This document shows, piece by piece, positions 1 to 10,959 of a stretch of 64,000 bases of DNA. The stretch spans positions 1 through 64,000 of the forward strand of contig JAANYP010002035.1 in assembly GCA_020465985.1 (NCBI GenBank). Reading direction: 5' to 3'. Both the position numbers and the translations under genes were made by a program. The notes beneath the pieces are model-generated. The model saw only the letters and a program-made list of their open reading frames with translations. It did no database searches and was not told where the DNA came from. Origin of the DNA: Centrapalus pauciflorus (lineage: Eukaryota; Streptophyta; Magnoliopsida; Asterales; Asteraceae). Positions within the stretch are counted from its first letter, which is position 1, and every line of letters begins with the position of its first letter.

Positions 1-1893
1 TAAACAAAAGTACCAGTGGGTACCAAAACCCGTTTTGAAATGGGTACCCAAGAGCACTAACAAGTTTGGATCCAAATCAGTTTGGATACCAAAGACATCT
101 TGATTTTGCAGCTTATATAGGTTTCTGTACACAACAGTGCAAAACCCGTTTTTAAATTCCAGTGGCTTTTAGTTACTTCAGACTAGAACTCGGTCTTCAA
201 GGGAAATGGTTTTTGTACTTCTCAGCACAGAACCCAAGCTAAAGGCTTTCAGTTACATCAGACTGAAACTTGAGCTTCCGAACCAAAGGATTCTAATCGT
301 TTCAGATTAATACATGAGTCTGAGAGACAGATATTACTGGAATTCCTGCTCTCCGAAGCTGAAATTGACAAAGAGGGAGTTATATTTTCATAATTTTTTG
401 CTCCTATTTTATTTTCCATGAGTTGACTAGCTTTTTTTGCTTATTTCCAGGGGGAGTATCAGATACTTTGACGATGACATTTTTTAAAAACTGTGTAATT
501 TTTCACGAAAATATTTGATACACACATAAAAAAGTATTTTTGAGCTAAAAAAAATTTCTGATTCTCTGAATCTATCATTGATATTAATTGATCTAATCTC
601 TTTGATATTCATAATCTCGTTTCTTCTGAGATTCTCTTTGTTATAACTCTTCCAATTCATACGAGATTCTCCCGTTATCTTCCAAGTGCTAATTCTTTCA
701 AAAAAATTTGATTCTTTTCATATCATATATCAGATTTTCCATTTCATTCTGATATCTCCCAAATTATCTGAATAATCTCTGGTATCATATAAGCTGAATT
801 TCAACATATTCCTTGAGCTTCAAGGCTGAAAATCTATTTGTTGACTTTGATTATGCACCAAACTGAGTGATACACATAAATATTGCTTCTATGGTCTAAC
901 CAGAACCGGAAGACCTACCCAAGAAGCAAACCAACAGTAGTTTGTGTGTGTGAGGGTTCTTTAGGTTTATTAGTTGAGAAGTGTTAGTTATCACGGGATA
1001 CTGACAGGGCTGAGCAGAGGTAAAATATAAATGAGAGGGGTATATTGAAAGGAGATGGTGGTGCATCAGTTCATGCTTTTACTATAAAGCTGACTGAATT
1101 TATTTATGAAAAGTGAGCTGGAGGGAGATTAGTCGAAATATACTGAGACAAATAAGAGTGATTCTTTCATGATAAAGGATTTCACGATGACTATTTGGAA
1201 ATCCTATCAGTGTTAACATCACGCCAGTGCTGAAAGTAGGTCACGTAGATTCTGTCTATTGTGCAAACAGGAATCCTATGTGGACCTTGACTCTCTATTT
1301 TACAAATGAATTTGTTTCATTATTCACAAAGTTGAAAAGCTTTGTTTGTTTTGTAAAGGAAACAATATTCATTTGAGGGGGAGTGAGATATTTGTTCAGT
1401 ATAGGGGGAGAGATTATCATTTTCAGGGGGAGAAAGTCATTTTGTAATATTTTAAAATTGTAATTATTGTTGTATTTCTGCTACTGTAAATTCATTGCAG
1501 TATTTCTCTGAAGATGTTACATGATGTTCATAATCCTTATGATCATCATGAGGGGGAGAAAAGCTGAATTTTAGAGACAACCGTTGAGTAGTTTGAAGAC
1601 TACTGAAGTCAATTGCAACAACATATCAAGAGAGAGATTTAAAAGCTATTCATGATTCAAGGGGAAGTGTGCTTACAAGGAAAAAGAAGATCAGAGAAGA
1701 AGAGATGTGAAGATTAGAGAGAGACAAATAAAGAAGAAAGAAGAAATTTTATCTGAAGATTCAGAAATTGAAGAGAAGAGAGACTGAGATTTGAAGACTC
1801 AGAAGGAATCAAAGAAAAAAAGAATATTTCAAGAAAAGAATAAACCTGAACAGAACTTTGATTGAAAATTGTGTTCATCTGTAAGGGGGAGAT
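1..1893 (+). mobile_element. 3' part of a degenerate Ty1/copia-like element (internal region)
   Basis: The first ~110 bases read in frame as a lysine/tryptophan/proline-rich stretch with repeated WVPK motifs, a linker style seen between gag and protease in plant copia elements. It ends at a TGA, and no further pol domain follows. The remainder is non-coding and purine-rich, with six AGGGGGAG-like tracts, the last one directly abutting an LTR start. I read this as the tail of an internally deleted copia element whose 5' part lies outside the window. Family assignment is inference; the PPT and LTR context is seen directly. Confidence 0.5.
1883..1893 (+). other. Polypurine tract (PPT) of the left-edge element
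   Basis: The purine run AAGGGGGAGA sits immediately 5' of a TGTTGGATAC LTR start. This is the standard plus-strand priming site of LTR retrotransposons. Confidence 0.65.
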
Positions 1894-2181
1894 TGTTGGA
1901 TACAAATTATATATTGAGTTGAAAACAATTAATTTGTATAAATACTCAATAGTTATAATTGAGTATAATTATGTGTGAGTTGTACTGTTGATATATAGTT
2001 GCACAACTTAGAAGTGGCATATGCTTGCATGTTGATAGAGAGAATAGAAGTGATGTGCAACTCACCAAGAACTCTCAATGTAATATTTCTCTCTTAATCA
2101 TGTAGAAGATTGTAATTGTGTTTGTTGTTCATATGTGATTGTTGATTGTTAATATGAATTGCATGAAATATTAAATTCACA
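1894..2181 (+). repeat. LTR of left-edge copia-like element (288 bp)
   Basis: Begins TGTTGGATAC directly after a PPT and ends TTCACA, the TG...CA form of an LTR. A second copy is not in the window. The base 10 bp after its end starts a PBS-like motif, so this LTR has internal-type sequence on both sides (see findings). The exact right edge is uncertain by a few bases. Confidence 0.55.
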
Positions 2182-2191
2182 ATGAAGTCTA

Positions 2192-2390
2192 TGGTATCGA
2201 ATAGTGAAAGATTGTGATTTTTGAATCGGTAGCTACGCAATCATGGATTTTAAAACTGAAATGAAAAAACAAGAAAAAGTATGGTTTCAAACATGTAAGT
2301 GCAAAGTCATTCGACCCTAATTTTATGGACCTTTTTAAGGGGAAGATGATGAAATTCATGCGTGCCATTGAAATTCAGGTTTCTTATTAT
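2192..2390 (+). pseudogene. PBS-like motif and gag start remnant
   Basis: TGGTATCGAA at 2,192 resembles the usual iMet-tRNA primer site TGGTATCAGAGC, with mismatches after TGGTATC. It is followed by an ATG at 2,243 and, near 2,300-2,390, a short stretch that reads like the N-terminal part of a copia gag (FDPNF ... KGKMMKFMRAIE). The frame is broken, and nothing recognisable follows. This is a weak call based on motif order. Confidence 0.35.
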
Positions 2391-3771
2391 TTTTATATGT
2401 AATTATGTATTAACAAATATAGATATAATATTTCTATTCAAAATTGTTATTTTTATATGTATTCATACATTTAAAATATATCCAGGATTTAAGTGTCTCA
2501 TGTATAAAGTTTTTTTAATCAATAAACCAAATATCAAATACATTATCATGTTAAAACCACTATAAAACTTTAGACATTTACTTACTAATAAAAAAATAAG
2601 TTTTTATAACAAAAACAATTACTTTATATATAAGTTATATATAATTAATAACTTTTATGTAATAATAAAATTATATATTGTAATATAACGAGTTATTGAC
2701 ACCCGTGCGTTGCTGCGGGATAAAAATATTAATTACAAAAATAAATATAAAAACAAATAAATAAAAATACTTTTCAAACAATTCAAACAAAGAAACATAA
2801 CTGAACCAACATCGAAGAGTGAAATTGAAAAACCGATATAGATTCAGAAAAGTAAGACAAATGATACTGTTAGTCGGTTCTTATAATTGGTTTTCTAGAT
2901 TTTGCAATGCTAAAAATACAAACAATGTCTTATTAAATCGGATCGGAACCAGAATTAATTAATCAACTATTCATAACCATAATTTGAAATTTGACATTGA
3001 TTAGGTTTAATCGTCAATATAATTTATTGGTTTTACGATCAAATCAAATAAATTTATAACGGTAATGTCTCTAATACATCAATTAGAGTTTGTCAACCTT
3101 ATAATAGTAATGTTCGATGTTATACATGATCATATTTAATAAAAAATCTAAATATTCAATAGTTAGATTTTAATTATAAAACAGTTTCATTAGAATTTTG
3201 TATCGTCTATCTGAATAATAAAGTTTTTGTATTACAATTAAACATAACATAATAGTTTCAAAAGACAATTACAAACATAAGTATAATTAAAATCATAATT
3301 TTTAGTATGTAAGAAAATGTTGTAACAATAAATGTTAAAAGAGGAATAAATGAAAATTTATAAAAATAAAATGACTAAACAAAAGATAACACTAAGATGA
3401 GGGTGAATTGTGAAAAAATTAAATTAAAAATTAAAAAAGATAATAAAACAATTTATTAGAATTTTGTGTCATGCATCTGAATAATAAAATCTTTTCTATA
3501 CAATTAAACATAATATAATAGATTTAAAAGACAACTGCAAAGATAAGTATAATTAAAATCGTAATTATAAGTATGTAAGAAAATGTTGTAATAATAAACG
3601 TTAAAAAAAAGAATAAATGATAATTTATTAAAATAAAAGGGCTAAATATAAGATTACACTAAGATGAGGGTGTATTATGAAAATTGAAATTTAAAATTTA
3701 AAAAAAAAAAAGATAAACTGTCATTGGTGCTCACCATTACGTAAATGTATGTATATATAATTTATTCATAA

Positions 3772-3773
<2 letters not shown>
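2391..3773. other. AT-rich non-coding DNA with a 266-bp tandem duplication
   Basis: No credible gene is present. A GC-rich motif ACCCGTGCGTTGCTGCGGG lies at about 2,700-2,718. A unit starting TTAGAATTTTG at 3,190 recurs at 3,456 and is similar through about 3,449 and 3,719, giving two diverged copies with a 266-bp period that differ by scattered substitutions. The rest is A/T-rich filler. Confidence 0.7.

Positions 3774-3830
<57 letters not shown>
3774..3830. repeat. (TA)n microsatellite at the copia 1 left boundary
   Basis: An uninterrupted TA run ends in TATTATAT against the copia 1 LTR. A matching TA run lies on the other side of the element at about 17,424-17,460, so the element appears to have inserted into a TA repeat. 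Confidence 0.85.
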
Positions 3831-3831
<1 letters not shown>

Positions 3832-4958
3832 GGTCCAAAAGGTTCGCCTAGTGTATGTTGGCTAAGCTGATAGAGGGGGGGGGGGGGGAAAGGGGGGGGG
3901 GGTGAATACAGCAATTTAAAACTCAACACTCTTTTCTCAATGTTTGTGTATATTAGCAACAAGTGTTAATTACAAACAAGCTTGACTGCGGAAAGGTTCA
4001 AGCTGAGATGACAGATACAACAGTTGTTTAACTAATCTAAGACTCACTCAGACTAGATACAATGACTACACTCACTTAGATGTAGTCACTGATTTTACAA
4101 GACACAGATGGACAGCTTGAGTATGAACAGCTTAGACACACGTACTGTTATATTCAAGCAGACTTGCATGCATGAAAAACACACTTTAATGCACTATCTG
4201 ATTTCACACTCTTGGATAACTCACAATCCTTAGAAGCTTCCTTTTATGATCTCACTGAGAATCTCAGTGAAGCTTCTTCATTGGACATATGAGATAGTGG
4301 GATGTCTTTCCAAAAAGACAAGACACCTTTTTTGCACATTCTGATAAAGCATGTTTGTCTTCATATGGCAGAATCTTTGTCTTTTTTCTTTTTGTCACTG
4401 TCGCATAAGGCTTTAACCAAAAGAGGAATGTCAACTTTGCATCTTTCTTCTTTTATTAAGGCCATTTTGATATAAGAAAAGGTCTGTCACCCTTTTCAGA
4501 TATCCGTTTGTCTTCATGTAACAGAACAGCATGGGCAGGCTGTGCGGTTTCTGTTTTCCACTTTGTCTTCGACTTGTAAACTGATCTTGTAGCCAAAAAC
4601 AATACATGAGGACTTGAAAACACATTCCATAAAGTGTTTAGCCTGTTCACAAAGAACAGGTTCAGTTCACAAAGAACAGAGCACTTAGAAACTGCCCAAG
4701 CTGCTTAGCAGAACAGAGCAGTGTAGACAGTTTTTGTCCAGCCTTTTCAGCAGACAGAATTGCTTGGACAATTCTGCCTTTGTTGCAATGAATGCAACAT
4801 GGTAAACAACTTTGGCTGATATTGCAAATCACTTTTCTGGTTTCAATAAGGCATGAACAGGCCTTAAATTATACCTTCAAGTGCATCAAACAGGTTTGAT
4901 TAAAAATCTCCCCCTAAGATGTAAAGTAGGTTTGACTGAGGCCTTTTTATGCCTAACA
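3828..4958 (-). repeat. 3' LTR of copia 1 (1,131 bp)
   Basis: On the minus strand it starts TGTTAGGCATAAAAAGGCC directly after the PPT and ends at GGACCTATA; the terminal CA dinucleotide has mutated to TA. It aligns along its length with 16,314-17,422 and with the copia 2 LTR at 37,507-38,615. It carries two long G runs near 3,875-3,902 that are much longer than in the partner LTR. Confidence 0.9.
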
Positions 4959-4970
4959 ATCTCCCCCTAT
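4959..4970 (-). other. PPT of copia 1
   Basis: Minus strand ATAGGGGGAGAT lies directly before the TGTTAGG LTR start. This is the expected plus-strand priming site. Confidence 0.8.
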
Positions 4971-5312
4971 TTGCAACAATCAGTCTGAGCTGATTTAATC
5001 AATAATCACTGTACATTTTACAATACATCTTGCTGAAATAAAATTACAACATTAAAGTAAAGTAAGAGATCAATTTATATATACTGATTTTTGATTACAT
5101 AAACAACATATGTTTCTACAAAAGTACAACTGATGTACTAGTGTATATTACAACTGATGTAAAAATAAGAGTTACAACTAATGAAACTAAGTACAACTAA
5201 TGTACAAGAGAGTTCAACAATTTGGACTGTTGATGTTGGGAGCAGATAATGGCAAGCCTGTCCAACAGATGGACATCTTCCATTCTTCACCTACTCAGAC
5301 AGTAGGTGGACT

Positions 5313-8300
5313 TCATGACAGTGATGGTGGCAAACCTTCTTCAAACCTTCTTTCCAGCTCATCCCTGGTTTCCTCCAAGTCTCGTATTTCAACTCTGAGG
5401 AACATAAAATTGGGATGTTGAAGCTCCCCTCTTTCATAGAAGCCTCTGAGCTGATCCCAGATGGCTGCTCTCCACTTACTGGATTGCCTGAAAGAGTTTG
5501 CAAGTCTGAATGCTACAAGCTGCTCGAGACCAACTTTGTGTAAGTCTGATGCTCTCTGAAAGCACTTCTTCTTTGTCAGGGGATCTATAAAAAATGCCCC
5601 CAACTCAGGTTCCTCAATCAGCTTGCCTTCTTCAAATTCTACTCCTTTAGGCAGGCTGTAGTCAACTCCTTTGATCTCTACTGCATAGTCACCTTGTTCA
5701 ATTAAGATCAAGAGTTCCTCTAGCTCAGATGCCTTTCTGTTTCTCTTGGCCTTTATTTTAGGGTAAGTCACAGAGACACCCTGAGATTGTTCTTCTGAGA
5801 TCAGGCCAAGGTCTTTCACTCTCTCCATCAGCTCCTTGACATAGGCCATGATAGTCTTAGCCGTTTCAGACTTAGACTGGCTCAGGGCAACTGCCAACTC
5901 AACCCATTCCCTGTACCCCATTTGTGCAACATCAGTGTAGTCATATGTTTCCAGTTCTGGACGTTGCACCCATTCTGGTTATTTGCAATTTCCACTGTTT
6001 GCCTTTTCTTGGTATGGGAACACCTTTGACAATAGATTCCTTGGCAAGTCTTCTATCAGCAACATCAAAGAACTTCTTCCTTGCCAAGTTGTCAAAATGG
6101 AACTGGGCTCTTGCAGAGGATGCTTGTTTTGACTTGGTCACAGAGACCAGAGCATCCTTTTCCTTACAACCATCCTTTTCACCCGCTGACTCTCTAGCAG
6201 CTTCGAGCAGTTTTCTTTGCACATCCAAAGAAGGCATTTTGATTTTGCTTGCCTCTTTGAATGCAAGAGATATGGCAGCTTTGGCTAAGGCTTCTTCTTT
6301 TCTTAGTGTTTCCAGGGCTTTGAGCTGTTCATCTCTGAGCTCATAGTATTTGTCCATAGAGAAACCCATTTCTTTAGCCCTTGCCTTGTAAAACTTTAGC
6401 TGCGCTGCTTTTTGATGGTCAGGGTCAAAAACTGCTTTCTTCTTTCCTTTGGCTATTGAAGTTTGAACAGCCTCAGGAGTCTCTTCCTCTTCTTCTTCTT
6501 CTTCTTCCAAGATCAGATGTATCCTTCTTCTTGGCTTGTCCTCAGGAATGGATTCCTCCCCCTTAGATTGTGCAGGGTTTGGAGATCCAGCCTGAGTAGG
6601 TTGAGCAGCTTCAGTGTGATATGAGACATCTGCTGCTGGACCTGTTCCTGATGCACCCGCTGCTTGACTAATAGATGCTGATTTCTCCTTATAAGGAGAA
6701 GAAGTTTTCTCTCCCTTAGACATAGTGTTTGAGGCAGACAACTTCTCCCCCTTTGAAGGAGATGTACCAGCACCTTCACCTGGAGAAACGAATTCAGCAG
6801 GCTTGACAGCAGTTTTGGCAGCAGGTTTGGGTCCAACCAAGCTATGTACTAAGAAAGCCAGATTGTCCTTCACCTCTGCTAGTTGGGAAAGACATGTTTG
6901 AAGAGAGGATGATTGTGAATCAGCAATAGAGGTCAGCTTAAGAAGATTTTCTCTATCAGAAGCTGTGAATAGCAAACTTTGAAGCTGTGCAAGATGTAAC
7001 TCAAGAGAGTCCTGCACATCATCAATGTTTGCTGACACAGAATTTGATAGAGAGAATATTAGAATGTTTAGGTTGGCCAGTGTGGTAGGAAGGGTAGTAG
7101 TGCAAGTAGTGAGGAGAGTGGATAGCTGTTGGGATATGGCTGTCATGGAGGACATGGAGTCCTGTTGGTGTGAAAGAATTGACGAGAGGGAAGTGGAGAT
7201 ATTTTGCAGCTGTGCAGTAAGTGCAAGCAGCTGTGAGGAGTGGTCAGCTTGGGGAGTGGATGGAAAGGAATTCTTGAACAGATCAAAGGACCCCTGAAGC
7301 TGGGCAGACACAGAGTCTGAGATTATGGATGGAAGAGCAGTCATGGAATTTTCCAAAGATCCAACTTTGTTGGTCAGCAAGGAAAGCTGATCCTTCAAAG
7401 GAAGATCTTTGGGTGAAGGAGGAGTATGGGTAGACTGTTTGGATGAAGTAGATGGGGAGGAATGAGACTATGATGATGAGGCAGGTGTTTGGGGATGTGA
7501 TGGAAAGGGAATTGTGACTCTGGACAGAAGCTCCTTAGCCAAGGCAAAAGTAATGTGGCCCAGCTTGGAGGGGTCGATAGGTCCTTCAGCAGTGGCTGTA
7601 GCTGCTTCATCAGGAGAAGGGGTAGAGGTTGGTAGCCTTTCAGATGCTGCTTGTGTTGCAGTACCTTCATTAAGGCCAGGGGTTGTTCCCTCTGTAGCAC
7701 CTTCATAAAGGTACCTCATCATTAGGAGATGGAATGAGCATTTCAACATCAGAAGTGGTGAAACCTGCTAATGGAGTTTGCATATGAGGAGCAGCCTCAC
7801 CAGAGGGATGGTATGTTCCCTGCGGTTCATCAGCTTGGGTTGTTGGTCCTTCAGCAACTGTTTGGTGTAAAACAGCTGTATCATGAGGAGGAGAAGTTGG
7901 AGGCTGATCCACTGGATGGTCTAATCCAGCAGGTTTGGCACCTCGTGCAGACTCAGAGTGTGAAGAAGTATGGGGAGGAGATGATGTGGACTCAGTATGG
8001 AGTGGAGTGAACTCCTGTCTTTCAATATTCTCAGCCTGTTGAGAGGCTGGAATAGTTGATGCGGTAGTCTCCTTTTGTACAACTGGTTCCTGTTAGGAGG
8101 AACCAGAGGGCCTAGGCTGACTCTGGGTAGACTCTTGTTGGAGTGAAGCCTGCTCCAAATGTGCTGAACCTTCTCCCAAAATAGGGGAGGCAGCAGGGTG
8201 TGCTTCTTTTTAAACTGAACCCTGTTGAGAGGGAATAGAGGGGCTAGTTTGGGCTGTTGGTTTCTTTTTGGCAATGGATTTGAGTTGGTATGATTTGAGA

Positions 8301-9439
8301 GAGGAGGTGGATGATGGATGTTGTGGAGAGGAGATGAGAGGATCTGTTTGGACTGGTTTTGAGACTGGGTCAGAAACAGTTGGGTTGGCCTGTTCCATAG
8401 TCTCAAGTGCCACAGAGGCACCACCCATAGAGGCTTCAGGTTCAACAAATGAACAATGGTGAGAAGTCTGCTCCCCCTCAGCCACAGAGGCTGATGTGGC
8501 AGACTTTGACTTGGCTGTTTTAGCCTTCTTGCGGACAGGCTCAGTTTCAGTCGTTTCCACGGTCACTTTAACAAATTTGACCCTAGATTTGGATTTTCCC
8601 TTGGGAGCAATCTCTGGATCCACCCTCACAGCAGAGGGTCCTTCCACCAATCCTGGCAACCTCCTCATTGGTGTTGACAGACGAGGTTCATTTGGGAGAA
8701 CCGGAGTATAGAAAACTCTATTCCCTATTACAGGGAATGCAGCAGTATGAAGTAGAGGCTGAGAGTTATATAGTTGTGCACCACTGATATGCTTGAAAAT
8801 AAGACTTAAAAAACCTGGGATATCGAACAGCAGCTGGACGTGTTTCCTGCTGCACCAGGTTTCTCAGGTTCATGAAAATCCATCTTGCCTTGTTGATTGT
8901 AGTCCCATCCACAAGCTTTAGGACTATTGGAATCTCATCATGGCTGAGTTGGTCAAATGAACCAATTTTACTGCTGAAGCACACCACCACTGACGCGAAT
9001 AGGAAATTGTAGGTTGGAGACAAATCCTTCCTAAACAGAGTGGCTCCAACTTTGGGTTCTGCTACACCACAGAAGTGTAGCAGATTTCTCATTTGTTCAT
9101 CTTCAGGCTAGGGCGGATCATAGGTTTCAGCCATAGGGAGACGAAGAGCTTCCCTGATCAGACGAGTAGTATCTCAATGGTCTGAGTCCCATTGAGTATT
9201 GTTCTCCTGATGAATTTGGTAGAAGGATCATAAGAGCAGGTGTACCAAAATTCATAAACCATCTCCTGGTACAGGACACCAGGAGAGGCAGTCATTGCAT
9301 AGTTCAGTGGGTGAACCTTCATAAACTCCACCATGTCGTCATATCCTTTTCCCACATAGTTCTTTGGGATGGTTAGGTTTGCAAGGTAGTTGGTAGGTTT
9401 CAAAGTCAGCATTGTGGTAACAGACGAGTGTTTTTGCAC
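5313..9439 (-). pseudogene. Third coding region (ORF3) of copia 1, env-like position, broken
   Basis: Downstream of RNase H the element carries about 4.1 kb of protein-like sequence on the minus strand, split over several frames: 9,439-9,158; 9,092-8,766; 8,668-8,210; pieces around 7,921-7,468; 7,398-5,941 (485 codons); and 5,969-5,313 (218 codons). The N-terminal part is folded-domain-like, with a YPRFF motif in the 9,092-8,766 piece. The middle is S/T/P/Q-rich. The 485-codon piece has heptad-like leucine/serine segments, a run of glutamates (6,481-6,508) and a basic-acidic C-terminal part. I see no clear transmembrane segment in these pieces, so 'envelope-like' describes position only. SIRE-lineage elements are known to carry an extra gene here; function is unknown. 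At 5,941-5,969 the frames overlap, consistent with one frameshift. Confidence 0.7.
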
Positions 9440-10180
9440 ATCGTTACCAACGAAAACCGGAAGAAAGGTTTTCGGTGAGCCGTTTGGGAAGTAGTGAAAG
9501 TAGTAGTACAGGACACTTAGTCGAGTTTTAGGGTTCTTTGGAAGTTATGGAAGTAGTGAGGAAGACGAAGATGAAACAGTAGGGGGTGTTTATAGGGTTT
9601 GAATGTGAGTGGGTATGAGAGAGAAAAGTTTGGGCGGTTGATTTGAAATGTTCGTTAACGGAAAACGGAACGGTTGTCCATGTCAGGACGGTTTTCAGAC
9701 CACTTGAGCCCTTTTTAATCACTAACACACGTAAACACACATTATCCGCGGTAATTAAGTTAAATAAAAACAAAAATTAAGTAACTTAATTGTGAAGAAA
9801 GGTAATTAAAACTGATGTTCTAAGCTGTTGGTCAAACCTGTGATGAGCAGGGTCATCACATGTTGTTCGCTCTTCAAACTGTTCATTCAACCTGTTTAGC
9901 TATGTGACAACAGGTTGTGTTCAATATCTGATCAGGTTACAAGACAATGTCTTGTATGACAGATTGAGAGAGTGAGCAGGGTAGAGGTTTGATCATCAGA
10001 CCAGGTTTGACATGAAAGCTGTTATTATCACACCTGTTATATGCTCAAGCTGTTCAAGTTTTCAGAATTTGGCTAAGTGTAGAACATGCATAGCCTGTTC
10101 TGCCTAAGCTGTTCTGAGAAACTTGAGCAGTGTGAGACATATAAAATCTTAGAACATTTAGGACACTTAGTCACTTTTTT
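9440..10180 (-). other. Spacer between RNase H and ORF3 of copia 1
   Basis: Non-coding on both strands as far as I can read. It contains repeated CTGTTC/CCTGTT words also common in the LTR. It probably acts as the leader of ORF3 in an intact element, but no splice site can be assigned. Confidence 0.5.
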
Positions 10181-10888
10181 TTAACATGTCCAACTTGCTG
10201 ACATGATAATTAAACCTGTTTTCATCAAGAGGCTTGGTGCAAATGTTTGCAAGCTGTTCATCTGAGAAATGAAACTTACCTCCACATTACCTTTCTGGAT
10301 GTGATCCCTTATAAAGTGATGTCTGACCTCTATACGCTTTGTTCTGGAATGAAATACTAGATTGTTGGAGATAGCTATGGCACTTGTATTGTCTCACAGA
10401 ATAGGAGTTTTCCTATATACAAGTCCATAGTCTTCAAGCTGATGTTGCATCCACAAAATCTACCCACAGCAGCTTCCAGCAGCAATATACTCAGCTTCAG
10501 CAGTAGAAGTAGAATCTGAATTCTGCTTCTTGCTGCACCAACTTATCAACTTTCCACCAAGGAGTTGACATCCACCTGTTGTGCTTTTTCTGTCTAGCCT
10601 ACAGCCTGTAAAATCAGAATCTGAATATCCTGTTAGTTCAAAGCTTGAGACTTTGGGATACCAAAGACCCAAACCTGGTGTACCCTTAAGGTATCTGAAG
10701 ATTCTTTTTACAGCAGGTAGATGTGATTCTTTAGGATTAGCTTGAAACCTAGCACATAAACAGGTAGCAAACATAATATCAGGTCTACTAGCAGTTAAAT
10801 ACAGCAAGCTCCCAATCATGCCTCTGTAAGCTGTAACTGAAACAGCTTTGCCACTGGCATCTGCATCCAACTTAACATTGGTTGCCAT
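10180..10888 (-). pseudogene. RNase H region of copia 1 pol
   Basis: The 10,888-10,460 frame (142 codons) contains the copia RT-RNase H connection and RNase H core: YRGMIGSLLYLTASRPD, GYSDSDFTG, then STAEAEYIAA. The first catalytic aspartate (SDSD) and the glutamate of AEAEY are present. A TAG at 10,457-10,459, where a CAG is expected, ends the frame; homologous sequence continues to about 10,180 in shifted frames. In an intact element this domain removes the RNA strand of the RNA-DNA hybrid. Confidence 0.85.
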
Positions 10889-10959
10889 TGGGGTTTTGAT
10901 AGGAGAACTTTGATCAAATTTAAACTTTTTTAATAGATCTAAAGTATACTTTCTTTGAG

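Noticed and set aside
1714..1905. 63-codon minus-strand frame at the left element
   Set aside because: Antisense of the purine-rich tract and crosses the PPT/LTR junction.
3781..3827. Possible 5-bp TSD of copia 1 in TA repeat
   Set aside because: Any TA repeat would give a matching 5-mer; the boundary bases (TATTA against CTATA) do not match exactly.
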